Source of the DNA: Gammaproteobacteria bacterium
Lineage (GTDB): Bacteria > Pseudomonadota > Gammaproteobacteria > Enterobacterales > Kangiellaceae
Direction: 5' to 3'
NCBI GenBank assembly: GCA_002401655.1
Contig: NVTT01000086.1
Coordinates: forward strand, 2,071 to 8,471
DNA: 6,401 nucleotides
Made by a program: the position numbers and the translations under genes. The notes under the pieces are model-generated. The model was given only the letters and a program-made list of their open reading frames with translations, did no database searches and had not been told where the DNA came from. Positions within the stretch are counted from its first letter, which is position 1. Each line of letters starts with the position of its first letter. Of the stretch, positions 1 to 6,147 are shown piece after piece.

Positions 1-648
1 ACGCGGGAACTGGCAATGCCTCTGCATGCTGTTGGCGGTGAAAAAAGTATAGAGACAGTAATCAGCAACCTCGAAGCAATAGCCCGCTATCGTAATGCGC
101 TCAAATTGAATAATCCAGATAGCAAGCTTAACGTTGAGTTCAATATTTTCCACGTAGACTCAGATGGCGAATTACACAACATCAATGACAAAGACTTTGT
201 CTTTGAGGAAGGACAAAACTTGGCATTTGAAGTGATCAATCATGAGCCCAATAATGTTTTTGTTACTCTGTTAGACTTTGGGCTGACTGGTAAAATCTCA
301 TTGTTCTATCCTCCAAAAACTAGCAGCGAAATGATTGCTCCTGGAAAGACGATTAAAATTGGTGCCGATACGCGAAAAATTATACTCAGCGTACTTGATG
401 ATTTTGTTGGCAACCAGGGAACAGAAACGGTTAAGGCTATTATCACTAGCGAAGAGTCTGATTTCCGCTGGTTACAACAAGAAGGAACTCGATCGCTTGG
501 TGCAAAGCGCTCCTCGTTACGCCAGCAATTTGAAGCGGCTTATGATGGCCCGCCTACACGAAATATGTCTTTCGAAACTGAAGCCGATGAAGATGAGGAT
601 TGGAAGGCGATAAACCGCTCTTTCGAACTGAAGCGAAAGGCAATTTAA
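1..648 (+). CDS. 3' part of a caspase-family (peptidase C14-like) protein, DUF4384-like C-terminal domain
   Basis: The reading frame is open from the first base, so the gene begins upstream; the ATG at 16 has no ribosome binding site and is probably internal. 215 residues are visible. Residues about 45-160 resemble DUF4384: a charged acceptor strand, then EEGQNLAFEV, a VFVTLLDFG strand, GKISLFYPP, an APGKTIKIG turn, and a closing GTETVKAIIT strand. That order (effect of effort on a 'GE.v.f.v', 'GkvtllfP', 'GtE.v.aivt' pattern) is typical of DUF4384. In known proteins this domain commonly follows a caspase-like or CHAT protease domain, and the preceding helix (IARYRNALKLNNPDSKL) resembles linkers in such proteins. 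The catalytic His/Cys would lie outside the window, so protease activity is inferred, not seen. The tail is acidic (EADEDEDW) and then basic. It is followed 58 bases later by a membrane protein gene, probably co-transcribed. Confidence 0.65.
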   Translation, partial: TRELAMPLHAVGGEKSIETVISNLEAIARYRNALKLNNPDSKLNVEFNIFHVDSDGELHNINDKDFVFEEGQNLAFEVINHEPNNVFVTLLDFGLTGKISLFYPPKTSSEMIAPGKTIKIGADTRKIILSVLDDFVGNQGTETVKAIITSEESDFRWLQQEGTRSLGAKRSSLRQQFEAAYDGPPTRNMSFETEADEDEDWKAINRSFELKRKAI

Positions 649-706
649 CTACTATTTAGCGACTAGATTAGCTACATATTTAGCAATCTGATATCGGAGA
701 AATACA

Positions 707-1135
707 ATGGGACGTTCAATAATAACAGCTGCTCCTGCAACCACAGTAGCATCTAGGGCAGGCCCAGGAAGTGAGGCTCAAGCAGCGCCGGCCGCTGATG
801 GTTATTCTGATGCGCTGATGAAGCTTATTCCAGCTGAAGTAATTGGTGTGTACATAGCAATGCAATCCATTTTAATTAACGCGACACCCAAATCCAACTG
901 GGTAGCCTTCCTGGTTGTTTTTATGTTTGGCGTTTTCGCTACCTACTTCTATCTGCGTGTTAGCCTTAAAGTCACCAATAAATTACAGTTAGGGCTATCC
1001 GTCGGCGCGTTTTGCGTCTGGGCCTATTCGATGGTTCCGCCGGAATGCCCCTTGTATAACGGGACTTACGCCGGTTTGCTGTTAATTGCATACACTTTTA
1101 TTGCGCCCAAAATCTCTTTAGATGTAAAAAGCTAA
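707..1135 (+). CDS. Small four-helix membrane protein of unknown function
   Basis: 142 residues; I do not recognise the family. Residues 1-34 are Ala/Pro/Thr/Gly-rich, lack a charged n-region followed by a cleavable signal, and look disordered. Four hydrophobic segments follow at about 38-57, 65-84, 92-110 and 117-134. The first is amphipathic and carries LIPAEVIGVYIAMQ, with Pro and Glu that would be costly in a simple anchor, so it may be functional or re-entrant. Two cysteines (about 102 and 114) flank the third helix and the loop carrying MVPPECP. The start is well supported by GGAGA at 696-700, six bases before the ATG. It sits 58 bases after the caspase-associated gene on the same strand, with no clear terminator or promoter between them, so they probably form an operon. 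A membrane partner or target of the upstream protein is a reasonable guess but unproven. Confidence 0.8.
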   Translation: MGRSIITAAPATTVASRAGPGSEAQAAPAADGYSDALMKLIPAEVIGVYIAMQSILINATPKSNWVAFLVVFMFGVFATYFYLRVSLKVTNKLQLGLSVGAFCVWAYSMVPPECPLYNGTYAGLLLIAYTFIAPKISLDVKS

Positions 1136-1168
1136 GCAAAATAGCTGAGGCAGACTGGTAATATCTTA

Positions 1169-2149
1169 TTAAGCATTGCCCTTATCAAGCAATTCGATTA
1201 ATCCAATCAGTGCTGCAAAAAGTATTGCACTCACAGGCCAAAGGATCCAAGTAACACCCCAATCCATAGTCCACAAACTCCAACCAATATATATAGCGGT
1301 TAGCAAAGGCCAGTAAAATGCAGCAAGTTTTTCTATACGTTTTGTGCGTCTACTTTTTTTTGCGTAGGGGTACCCTTCTTGTAAAATGCGGTTGTAGCAG
1401 TCATATTTAGTTGAGACAGGAATCAATATGTATATTCCCGTCGCGATCATGAGAAGCAAAACAATTAGCATCATTAATATTACATCGGAGCCACCTGACA
1501 ATACACTACCAACCATTAGAGGGACAAAACTGAAAATAAACATAGAAATAGAGAAAGATAATTTTAGATTATAGGTCCCTCTGAATTTTTGTAATTTTTC
1601 TTTAAAAGCGCTATGTACACCATAGGCCAGCTCAAATTCCTCGTTTTCTATAAGCGCTAACTCACTTTCGTATTGGTTGGTTCTAATAAAAAAGCTTACG
1701 CCAATAGAGATCAACACTAATATAAGTATAATTCCTGCCGTTGTTGCGATATCGGGTGTGAGATTTAATTGATTTGTTTCAGCGATTGCCAATAAAGCAA
1801 AAAGCGGCACTGTCGAGCCGACACATAGAAATACGCCCTTGGCGATTAAGTGCGCCATCGCCATCTTATTCTCAACATATTTTACAGCCTGTTCTAGGCT
1901 AATTTGTATGGTGTTGTTTTCCAATTTACCGCTGACGGATTCGGGTGCTTCGACATCATCTTTTAGTAAATAATCGGTCGTAACTTCAAATATTTCGGAT
2001 AGAATAATTATTTTGTTTAAATCCGGTATGCTGTTAGTACTTTCCCATTTGGAGACTGACTGTCTGGAAACATTCATCTTCTCAGCTAGCTCTTCCTGCG
2101 ACCAGCCGATCTGCTTTCTTAATCTAACTATTTTTTCTGCTAAAATCAT
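1169..2149 (-). CDS. Membrane-bound XRE-family transcriptional regulator, N-terminal HTH plus six TM helices
   Basis: 326 residues from the chosen start. Residues 4-62 form a Cro/C1-type helix-turn-helix: [27 protein letters not shown] as the recognition region, then [22 protein letters not shown]. This form is very common in Firmicutes. After a linker (63-97), hydrophobic helices lie at about 102-123, 136-156, 197-217, 223-245, 276-294 and 298-321, so the DNA-binding domain should be cytosolic and tethered to the inner membrane. The stretch at 157-195 is charged and probably cytosolic. The frame extends upstream to an ATG at 2215, but 2149 is preferred: AAGGA lies 9 bases before it (2159-2163), the HTH begins immediately, and the predicted promoter (2208-2236) starts transcription near 2201, below the longer start. 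It lies downstream of the hydrolase gene on the same strand and converges with the small membrane protein gene, leaving 33 bases. It probably regulates itself and/or the hydrolase; the signal is unknown. Confidence 0.85.
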   Translation of the reverse strand: MILAEKIVRLRKQIGWSQEELAEKMNVSRQSVSKWESTNSIPDLNKIIILSEIFEVTTDYLLKDDVEAPESVSGKLENNTIQISLEQAVKYVENKMAMAHLIAKGVFLCVGSTVPLFALLAIAETNQLNLTPDIATTAGIILILVLISIGVSFFIRTNQYESELALIENEEFELAYGVHSAFKEKLQKFRGTYNLKLSFSISMFIFSFVPLMVGSVLSGGSDVILMMLIVLLLMIATGIYILIPVSTKYDCYNRILQEGYPYAKKSRRTKRIEKLAAFYWPLLTAIYIGWSLWTMDWGVTWILWPVSAILFAALIGLIELLDKGNA

Positions 2150-2158
2150 ATTGTTTAT

Positions 2159-2163
2159 TCCTT
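2159..2163 (-). promoter_or_regulatory. Ribosome binding site that fixes the XRE regulator start
   Basis: The minus strand reads AAGGA here, nine bases before the ATG at 2149. No comparable site precedes the ATG at 2215, so the shorter 326-residue protein is favoured. Confidence 0.6.
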
Positions 2164-2207
2164 CATCTATTTTTGAGTAGCAATCATAGGAAAACCAGCA
2201 GTTGCAG

Positions 2208-2236
2208 ACTATCAAGTCAGATTGTTAATTTGTCAA
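2208..2236 (-). promoter_or_regulatory. Sigma-70-like promoter of the XRE regulator gene
   Basis: On the minus strand a perfect TTGACA (2231-2236) is followed after 17 bases by GATAGT (2208-2213), four of six matches to TATAAT. Transcription would begin near 2201, giving a leader of roughly 50 bases before the ATG at 2149. The -35 box overlaps an imperfect repeat, GTTGA-N4-TTAAC, that could serve autoregulation. The site is inside the 240-base gap after the hydrolase gene, so the regulator can be transcribed on its own. Confidence 0.5.
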
Positions 2237-2379
2237 CTAGTGGTTGCAATTTTGTTTATTTAGCTAAAATTAACCATTTCTTGGGGTGCCGACAAGTTAA
2301 TTTATAATAATGAAAGTGATATTGAATTATTGGCGAAAGCAGTTTCCGTTTATAGGATAAAAAACATTAGAAACTATTC

Positions 2380-2419
2380 ATACTGATATCTAAATTCTTC
2401 TTAATCTAAATATCAATAT
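2380..2419 (-). repeat. 16-bp inverted repeat spanning the hydrolase stop codon, complete only as minus-strand RNA
   Basis: Arms 2380-2395 and 2404-2419 are separated by an 8-base loop. In the minus-strand transcript all 16 positions can pair: 13 Watson-Crick and 3 G-U. In plus-strand RNA the same three positions would be A-C mismatches. The structure contains the hydrolase stop codon (2390-2392). A run of six U follows, but only 16 bases beyond the stem (2359-2364), so it is not a standard intrinsic terminator. It may protect the 3' end of the mRNA or help termination or processing between the hydrolase and regulator genes. Confidence 0.5.
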
Positions 2420-3946
2420 GATGCGGATAATACACCAGCCTATAGCTATTACAGAACAAGTTATTATTCCTAAATAGACAAGAGGTTGAAATAATTTGAC
2501 GGCTTCAAGAGTGGCACCATTTAATTTTGGTAGCAATATCAGTAGTAGAAAACTAATTCCAAAATATAGTACCGAAGGCAAAACTATTCGTCTTAATATT
2601 TCAAAAATTCTGTAAGGTTTCATCAGAGAGGAGCAGTTACCATTGTTATATTTTCTAATAAAGCGAAATGCGAAAAATAAAATTAATAAAGGAACCATGA
2701 AAATTAAGCCTAAAATTATTTGTTCAAATATGGGAGCATTCAAATTTCCTAATGGCTCGTCAAAAACGATTCGACTAACACCGCTAACAATTCCGCTAAC
2801 GTTATTTAAACCAAATCCAGAACTCGCATTGATTAAAACGACTATTGCAATGTCTAACTCTGGTGAAAAGAGTGCACCTGTTTCATAACCCGCTGAAATG
2901 CCAGAATGATATATCATTCGATAATCCTTTTGATGATAATAGTACCAGCCAAAACCATATCCATAAGGGACGTCATCGTCTTCTGAAGAAATCATTTTAT
3001 CTCGTATTTGAGCTGGAATTACTGGACTATCATGCTTTAAATAATGTCCCATATATTTCAACATATCTTCTGCGCTTGAGTAGATACCACCTTGCGCAAT
3101 GGTTGCTCTTCCTAATTTATCTTTAAACTCTTCAGCTGCCCCGAAGGCTAACTGGTATCCTTGTGTTGCACTGGAATCTTGTCGTATTTGTTTGTGAACG
3201 GAAGTGTTTTTCATGTTAAGAGGATTTAGTATTCGCTTTGAGATTACTTTCTCGTAACTGCTAGCGTCTAGAATTTCTAGCAAATAACCCAGCACTTGAT
3301 AGTTTGCATTCGAATACTGATAGGCTTCGCCTGGATTGCGAACTAATTTAATCAAATTTAATTCCTGTACCGCAGTTTTTAGAGCGTTGGATGAATGATC
3401 TTCACTATGTTGATTACGATTCCCTGCGATAGTCGAAAACCCGCTTTTGTGACTTAATAAATGCTTCACTAAAATGAGGTCAGATATTTCTTTATTTTCG
3501 CTTTTAAACCAAGGAATGATATTGACTATTGGTGTATCGAGAGCAACGCGCTCCTCTTTAATCAGTTGCATCATTGCCAAAGCCGTAAATGATTTTGATA
3601 CTGAGCCTAATTTGAAAGGTGTTGCGCTGGTTACTTGTTTTCCTTGTGAATTTGACACGCCAAATCCTTTTAGTAGCACAGCTACACCGTTCTCTAGAAT
3701 ACCGACAGAAACGCCAGGAACATCAATTTGTCGCATGCTTTGTTGAATAAATATTTCAATTCTCTTTACTTTATCTGCAGAAATACCCGATTTCATTATC
3801 GGTTCGTTTATATTCTTCTCATTAAAATTATTTCGATTAGAATTTGAATTAAGTTCTTGTGCTTGGGAAATGCTACATAATCCAAAAAAATAAATTACGT
3901 AGAGACCTTGCAGTAAAATATTCATTATAGAGCGTGTTAGATTCAT
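2390..3946 (-). CDS. Secreted, membrane-anchored serine hydrolase (beta-lactamase / penicillin-binding-protein-like, PF00144 type)
   Basis: 518 residues from the ATG at 3946; the frame also has an ATG at 3988 (532 residues). Numbering from the longer form, the class C beta-lactamase/DD-peptidase signatures are all present: nucleophile motif SVSK (S129, K132), YSN (225-227) and HSG (361-363), plus LLSHKSGFS at 177-185. The domain covers about 72-405. A Sec signal peptide covers about 15-43, with likely cleavage after SQA. Three hydrophobic segments (about 422-444, 466-486, 502-527) form a C-terminal membrane domain, so the catalytic domain should be periplasmic and tethered. Substrate is unknown: such proteins include D-amino-acid peptidases, esterases and peptidoglycan-related enzymes, and true beta-lactamase activity cannot be assumed. 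The start at 3946 is preferred because the promoter places the transcript start at about the first ATG, and because it gives a normal short n-region (MNLTR). The upstream AAGAAG is only a weak ribosome site; a leaderless start at 3988 remains possible. Confidence 0.88.
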   Translation of the reverse strand: MNLTRSIMNILLQGLYVIYFFGLCSISQAQELNSNSNRNNFNEKNINEPIMKSGISADKVKRIEIFIQQSMRQIDVPGVSVGILENGVAVLLKGFGVSNSQGKQVTSATPFKLGSVSKSFTALAMMQLIKEERVALDTPIVNIIPWFKSENKEISDLILVKHLLSHKSGFSTIAGNRNQHSEDHSSNALKTAVQELNLIKLVRNPGEAYQYSNANYQVLGYLLEILDASSYEKVISKRILNPLNMKNTSVHKQIRQDSSATQGYQLAFGAAEEFKDKLGRATIAQGGIYSSAEDMLKYMGHYLKHDSPVIPAQIRDKMISSEDDDVPYGYGFGWYYYHQKDYRMIYHSGISAGYETGALFSPELDIAIVVLINASSGFGLNNVSGIVSGVSRIVFDEPLGNLNAPIFEQIILGLIFMVPLLILFFAFRFIRKYNNGNCSSLMKPYRIFEILRRIVLPSVLYFGISFLLLILLPKLNGATLEAVKLFQPLVYLGIITCSVIAIGWCIIRIILIFRLRRI

Positions 3947-3992
3947 AATTAGATTCTTCTTATTTATAGGATTTAAGCGTTGCTTCATTACA

Positions 3993-4020
3993 ATAGTAAC
4001 AGACGGGTGTCACATGTCAA
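3993..4020 (-). promoter_or_regulatory. Sigma-70-like promoter of the serine hydrolase gene
   Basis: The minus strand has a perfect TTGACA (4015-4020), a 16-base spacer, and TACTAT (3993-3998), five of six matches to TATAAT. The predicted transcript start is near 3986, on top of the first in-frame ATG (3986-3988). Either translation is leaderless from that ATG, or it uses the ATG at 3946 after a leader of about 40 bases. Confidence 0.6.
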
Positions 4021-4025
4021 TGTGA
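4010..4025. promoter_or_regulatory. Inverted repeat over the hydrolase -35 box, candidate operator
   Basis: TCACAT and ATGTGA form perfect 6-bp arms around a 4-base centre (GTCA). The repeat fully covers the -35 box at 4015-4020, so a bound dimer would block RNA polymerase. A second, imperfect repeat GTGACA-N6-TGTTAC lies in the spacer and -10 region on the minus strand. The half-sites are arranged outward compared with a CRP site, so CRP is unlikely. The neighbouring XRE regulator is an obvious candidate binder, but this is inference. Confidence 0.4.
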
Positions 4026-4197
4026 AGTTGGTTTTTACAAAAACTGTAATTAAGAAAGTAGAGGAGCAAATATTAGACAGCCCAACTGAAGAGATATTTT
4101 ACAATATTACTTAAAGCTTCTCATGAGACGATTAGATAAACTTGAATCCCTTGGTTCAGTACTTTCACCGGAAAAACATTTAAGAATCTACTTGTAA
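4022..4197 (+). pseudogene. Possible remnant: two short coding-like fragments in different frames
   Basis: From a GTG at 4022 one frame encodes 30 residues (ending EEQILDSPTEEIFYNIT, stop at 4112-4114). An overlapping frame, open after a stop at 4087-4089, encodes 35 residues, including MRRLDKLESLGSVLSPEKHL from an ATG at 4123, ending at 4197. Both fragments have ordinary protein-like composition and could be pieces of one gene broken by a frameshift near 4095-4110. No ribosome binding site precedes either, the family is not recognised, and chance is a real alternative in a region with few stops. Confidence 0.15.
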
Positions 4198-4220
4198 TCT
4201 ATTGTTTATTTTTTATGTCT

Positions 4221-4241
4221 ATCTTACATGGATAGTAAGAT
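4221..4241. repeat. Perfect 7-bp inverted repeat upstream of the permease gene
   Basis: ATCTTAC (4221-4227) and GTAAGAT (4235-4241) are exact reverse complements around a 7-base loop, and a T-rich stretch follows (4242-4254). An alternative pairing CTATC/GATAG (4219-4223 with 4231-4235) is also possible. It lies about 145 bases before the permease ATG and upstream of its likely promoter. It could be an upstream operator or a weak plus-strand terminator, though no plus-strand gene clearly ends here. Confidence 0.35.
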
Positions 4242-4314
4242 TTATTTTTATTTTCAAAGCGCGAGAAGCCTGGCTAATTAACTTCAGTTCTATATATGCT
4301 AAGGTGAGCAAAAA

Positions 4315-4342
4315 TTGAGCAGGTTAATCCATAAAATATAGC
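4315..4342 (+). promoter_or_regulatory. Possible promoter of the permease gene
   Basis: TTGAGC (4315-4320) and TATAGC (4337-4342) are separated by 16 bases, each matching the sigma-70 consensus at four of six positions. Transcription would start near 4349, leaving a leader of about 37 bases. The surrounding DNA is very AT-rich, so a chance match is quite possible. Confidence 0.3.
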
Positions 4343-4385
4343 TTTCCTAATAAAAATAATTAATTTAAACAGTGGAGAATAAAGA

Positions 4386-5690
4386 ATGAAAAAAGTAATG
4401 GGCTTTTGGCGTTGTTGGGGATTGGTGATCGGCATCGTGATCGGAAATGGTATTTTTATGATACCTGCGGTTTTGGCACCTTTTGGCAAAATGAGTTTAA
4501 TGGGTTGGGTGATTGCAGGTGTTGGAACCATTTTTGTTGCTTTGATGTTTGGATTATTGGCCAAGCGAAATGCTCTAATTGGGGGGCCTTACGCCTATAC
4601 GCGTGCAGCATTTGGTGATCTTGCGGGATTTTTAATTGGCTGGGGTTATTGGATAGCTATTCTTACTGCGATCGCCGCTGGATCTCTGGCAATAACCGGT
4701 TACCTAGGGGTTTTCTTTCCTGTTGTAACTGAAACTCCATTGAATAGCGCTATTGTCTCTTTATCCTTAATTTGGCTGGTTACTGGATTTAATCTGACAG
4801 GCGTAAAAGCTACTAGCACTTTTCTTTTAGTTACCTCATTAATAAAAATATTACCTCTTTTTATTGTTGCGGGTGGTGGCCTTTTCATCAGCGGATCTTT
4901 TAGTACCGAGGTAATTGCTCCAAAAGGTGAAGCGACTTTCCAAAATGTTTCTGAAATGATCATGATTATTATGTGGGCGTATATAGGAGCAGAGGCAGTT
5001 ACTCTACCTTCAGATGGAATGATTTCTCCTCAAAAAAATATACCTAAAGCACTCATCGTAGGCACGCTTTCTGTCATGGTTGTCTATGTGCTTGTTTCTT
5101 ACAGTGTCATGGCATTAATTCCTATGGATGTTTTAGCGATTTCAACCTCACCAATCGCTGATGCAGCCGCGGTTATTTTTGGTCCGTGGGGGGCGCGGTT
5201 GATTGCGATTGTCGCTTTGATATCCATAATTAGTAACTTAAATGCTAATATATTTATTGTGGGAGTAATGCCACAAGCGATGTCTCAGGACAAAAATTTT
5301 CCAGAATATTTTACCAATTTAAATGATTATGGTGTACCCAAAGTAGCCATTGTATTTTCTGGTGTATTAGCGTCATTATTAGTAGCAATGAATTTTTCAG
5401 ATGGATTGATAGGTGCTTTTAAAACATTGATATTGCTATCAACGCTAGCAACACTACTACCGTATATCACATCAGCTATGGCTGAGTTGGTACTACAGAA
5501 AAGGGAATATTCTGAACATAAAAAAAGAAAATGGTCTTCTCTTACAATAGCCGTTATCGCTTTGATATTTTCTATTTTTGCGCTGATTGGTTCAGGCTTG
5601 ATGATTGCGTTGCAAGGAACCATTTTAATTGCCGCGGGACTACCTTTCTATTTTTGGGCTAAAACAAAAGCGACAAAAATTGACCAATAA
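4386..5690 (+). CDS. APC-superfamily amino acid/polyamine permease (APA/AdiC-like)
   Basis: 434 residues, close to the usual 430-450 of bacterial APC antiporters, and hydrophobic throughout, consistent with about 12 membrane helices. The unwound part of helix 1 shows GIVIGNGIFMIPA (16-28), matching the G-S/N-G substrate carboxylate/amino-binding motif. GGPYAYTRAAFGD (66-78) follows in helix 3 as in AdiC, and helix 6 has WAYIGAEAVTLPSDG followed by ISPQKNIPKA (about 197-222), the family's conserved W-x-x-G-x-E and P-x-x-x-I-P segment. My approximate alignment puts Asn288 where AdiC has the substrate-stacking Trp in helix 8, so the substrate may differ from arginine/agmatine. It should act in the inner membrane, as an importer or exchanger. 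The start is fixed by GGAG at 4374-4377, eight bases before the ATG. No decarboxylase gene is adjacent, so an acid-resistance role is not indicated. Confidence 0.9.
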   Translation: MKKVMGFWRCWGLVIGIVIGNGIFMIPAVLAPFGKMSLMGWVIAGVGTIFVALMFGLLAKRNALIGGPYAYTRAAFGDLAGFLIGWGYWIAILTAIAAGSLAITGYLGVFFPVVTETPLNSAIVSLSLIWLVTGFNLTGVKATSTFLLVTSLIKILPLFIVAGGGLFISGSFSTEVIAPKGEATFQNVSEMIMIIMWAYIGAEAVTLPSDGMISPQKNIPKALIVGTLSVMVVYVLVSYSVMALIPMDVLAISTSPIADAAAVIFGPWGARLIAIVALISIISNLNANIFIVGVMPQAMSQDKNFPEYFTNLNDYGVPKVAIVFSGVLASLLVAMNFSDGLIGAFKTLILLSTLATLLPYITSAMAELVLQKREYSEHKKRKWSSLTIAVIALIFSIFALIGSGLMIALQGTILIAAGLPFYFWAKTKATKIDQ

Positions 5691-6147
5691 TTAACAGAAA
5701 TAAATGACAAACAATTTAATTTAAAAAGCATTCATAACGGGAATAACGAGAACTTCATATTCCGCAAAACCGAGTGTTTTTAGAATTTTTAATTGAACGA
5801 ATTTGCTATCAAAAAAATATAAGAGAGTAATGAATGGAAGTCGGTCAGTATCTTGTTGTTTTGTTCTAACACCTTTTAGTAATGATTTTTATTGTCCTTT
5901 TTTACAGATATTAATAATACTAGTGTTGTGCCTAATAAAGCTGGGCTTCTTTTTAGGTGATATTAACGATATACTGAATGTCTAAAACAAATATCTAATA
6001 CATTTTTTTCGTAATATTAGTGTAAACAGCAAAAAGCATCTGCAATTTATTTATCTAATAAGATAAATTTAGAAACGTTATATTGTAAGCTAAAAATGTA
6101 AAAATCATTAATCTGAAAATCTAAGGATTGATAAAAAGGTTAAACTA
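5691..6147. other. Intergenic region without a convincing gene
   Basis: These 457 AT-rich bases separate the permease from the propeller sensor. The only sizeable open frame (5803-5985, TTG start, 60 residues) lacks a ribosome binding site and has an atypical Cys/Phe/Ile-rich composition, so I do not call it. No strong intrinsic terminator follows the permease. The nearest weak candidates are AAAAC/GTTTT arms at 5766-5780 before a T run, and an interrupted stem at 5931-5957 (CCTAA/TTAGG with inner AAGC/GCTT). A clear promoter for the sensor gene was not found. Confidence 0.6.
6049..6068. repeat. Perfect 8-bp inverted repeat upstream of the propeller sensor gene
   Basis: ATTTATCT (6049-6056) and AGATAAAT (6061-6068) are exact reverse complements around AATA. 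The repeat lies 80 bases before the sensor ATG, a position suited to an operator. Being almost entirely A/T, the stem would be weak as RNA and has no following U run, so a DNA site is more likely than a terminator. Chance is possible at this base composition. Confidence 0.35.

Noticed and set aside
335..613. 92-residue open frame on the plus strand
   Set aside because: It lies wholly inside the caspase-associated gene in another frame, with no ribosome binding site and no recognisable domain.
653..684. Direct repeat TATTTAGC at 653-660 and 677-684 between the first two genes
   Set aside because: Only eight A/T-rich bases, with no promoter or structural context; probably chance.
1130..1168. 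Possible bidirectional terminator between the convergent genes (AGCTA/TAGCT arms)
   Set aside because: Only a 5-bp stem without a following U run; not convincing as an intrinsic terminator.
2643..3746. Three plus-strand open frames (2643-2888, 2845-3126, 3474-3746)
   Set aside because: All are antisense to the serine hydrolase, whose catalytic motifs prove the minus-strand frame; none has domain features of its own.
4010..4025. CRP-like site from TGTGA and TCACA half-sites
   Set aside because: The half-sites point the wrong way (TCACA first, then TGTGA), so this is not a CRP box; kept only as a generic operator candidate.
4119..4128. 10-base palindrome TCTCATGAGA
   Set aside because: Short, isolated and far from any promoter; expected by chance at this length scale.
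4274..5623. Open frames in other frames or antisense across the permease (4274-4564, 4406-4618, 4700-4963, 5327-5623)
   Set aside because: They overlap the permease frame, which carries intact family motifs and a good ribosome site.
5803..5985. 60-residue frame with a TTG start between the permease and the sensor
   Set aside because: No ribosome binding site, rare start codon and Cys/Phe/Ile-rich composition typical of AT-rich non-coding DNA.
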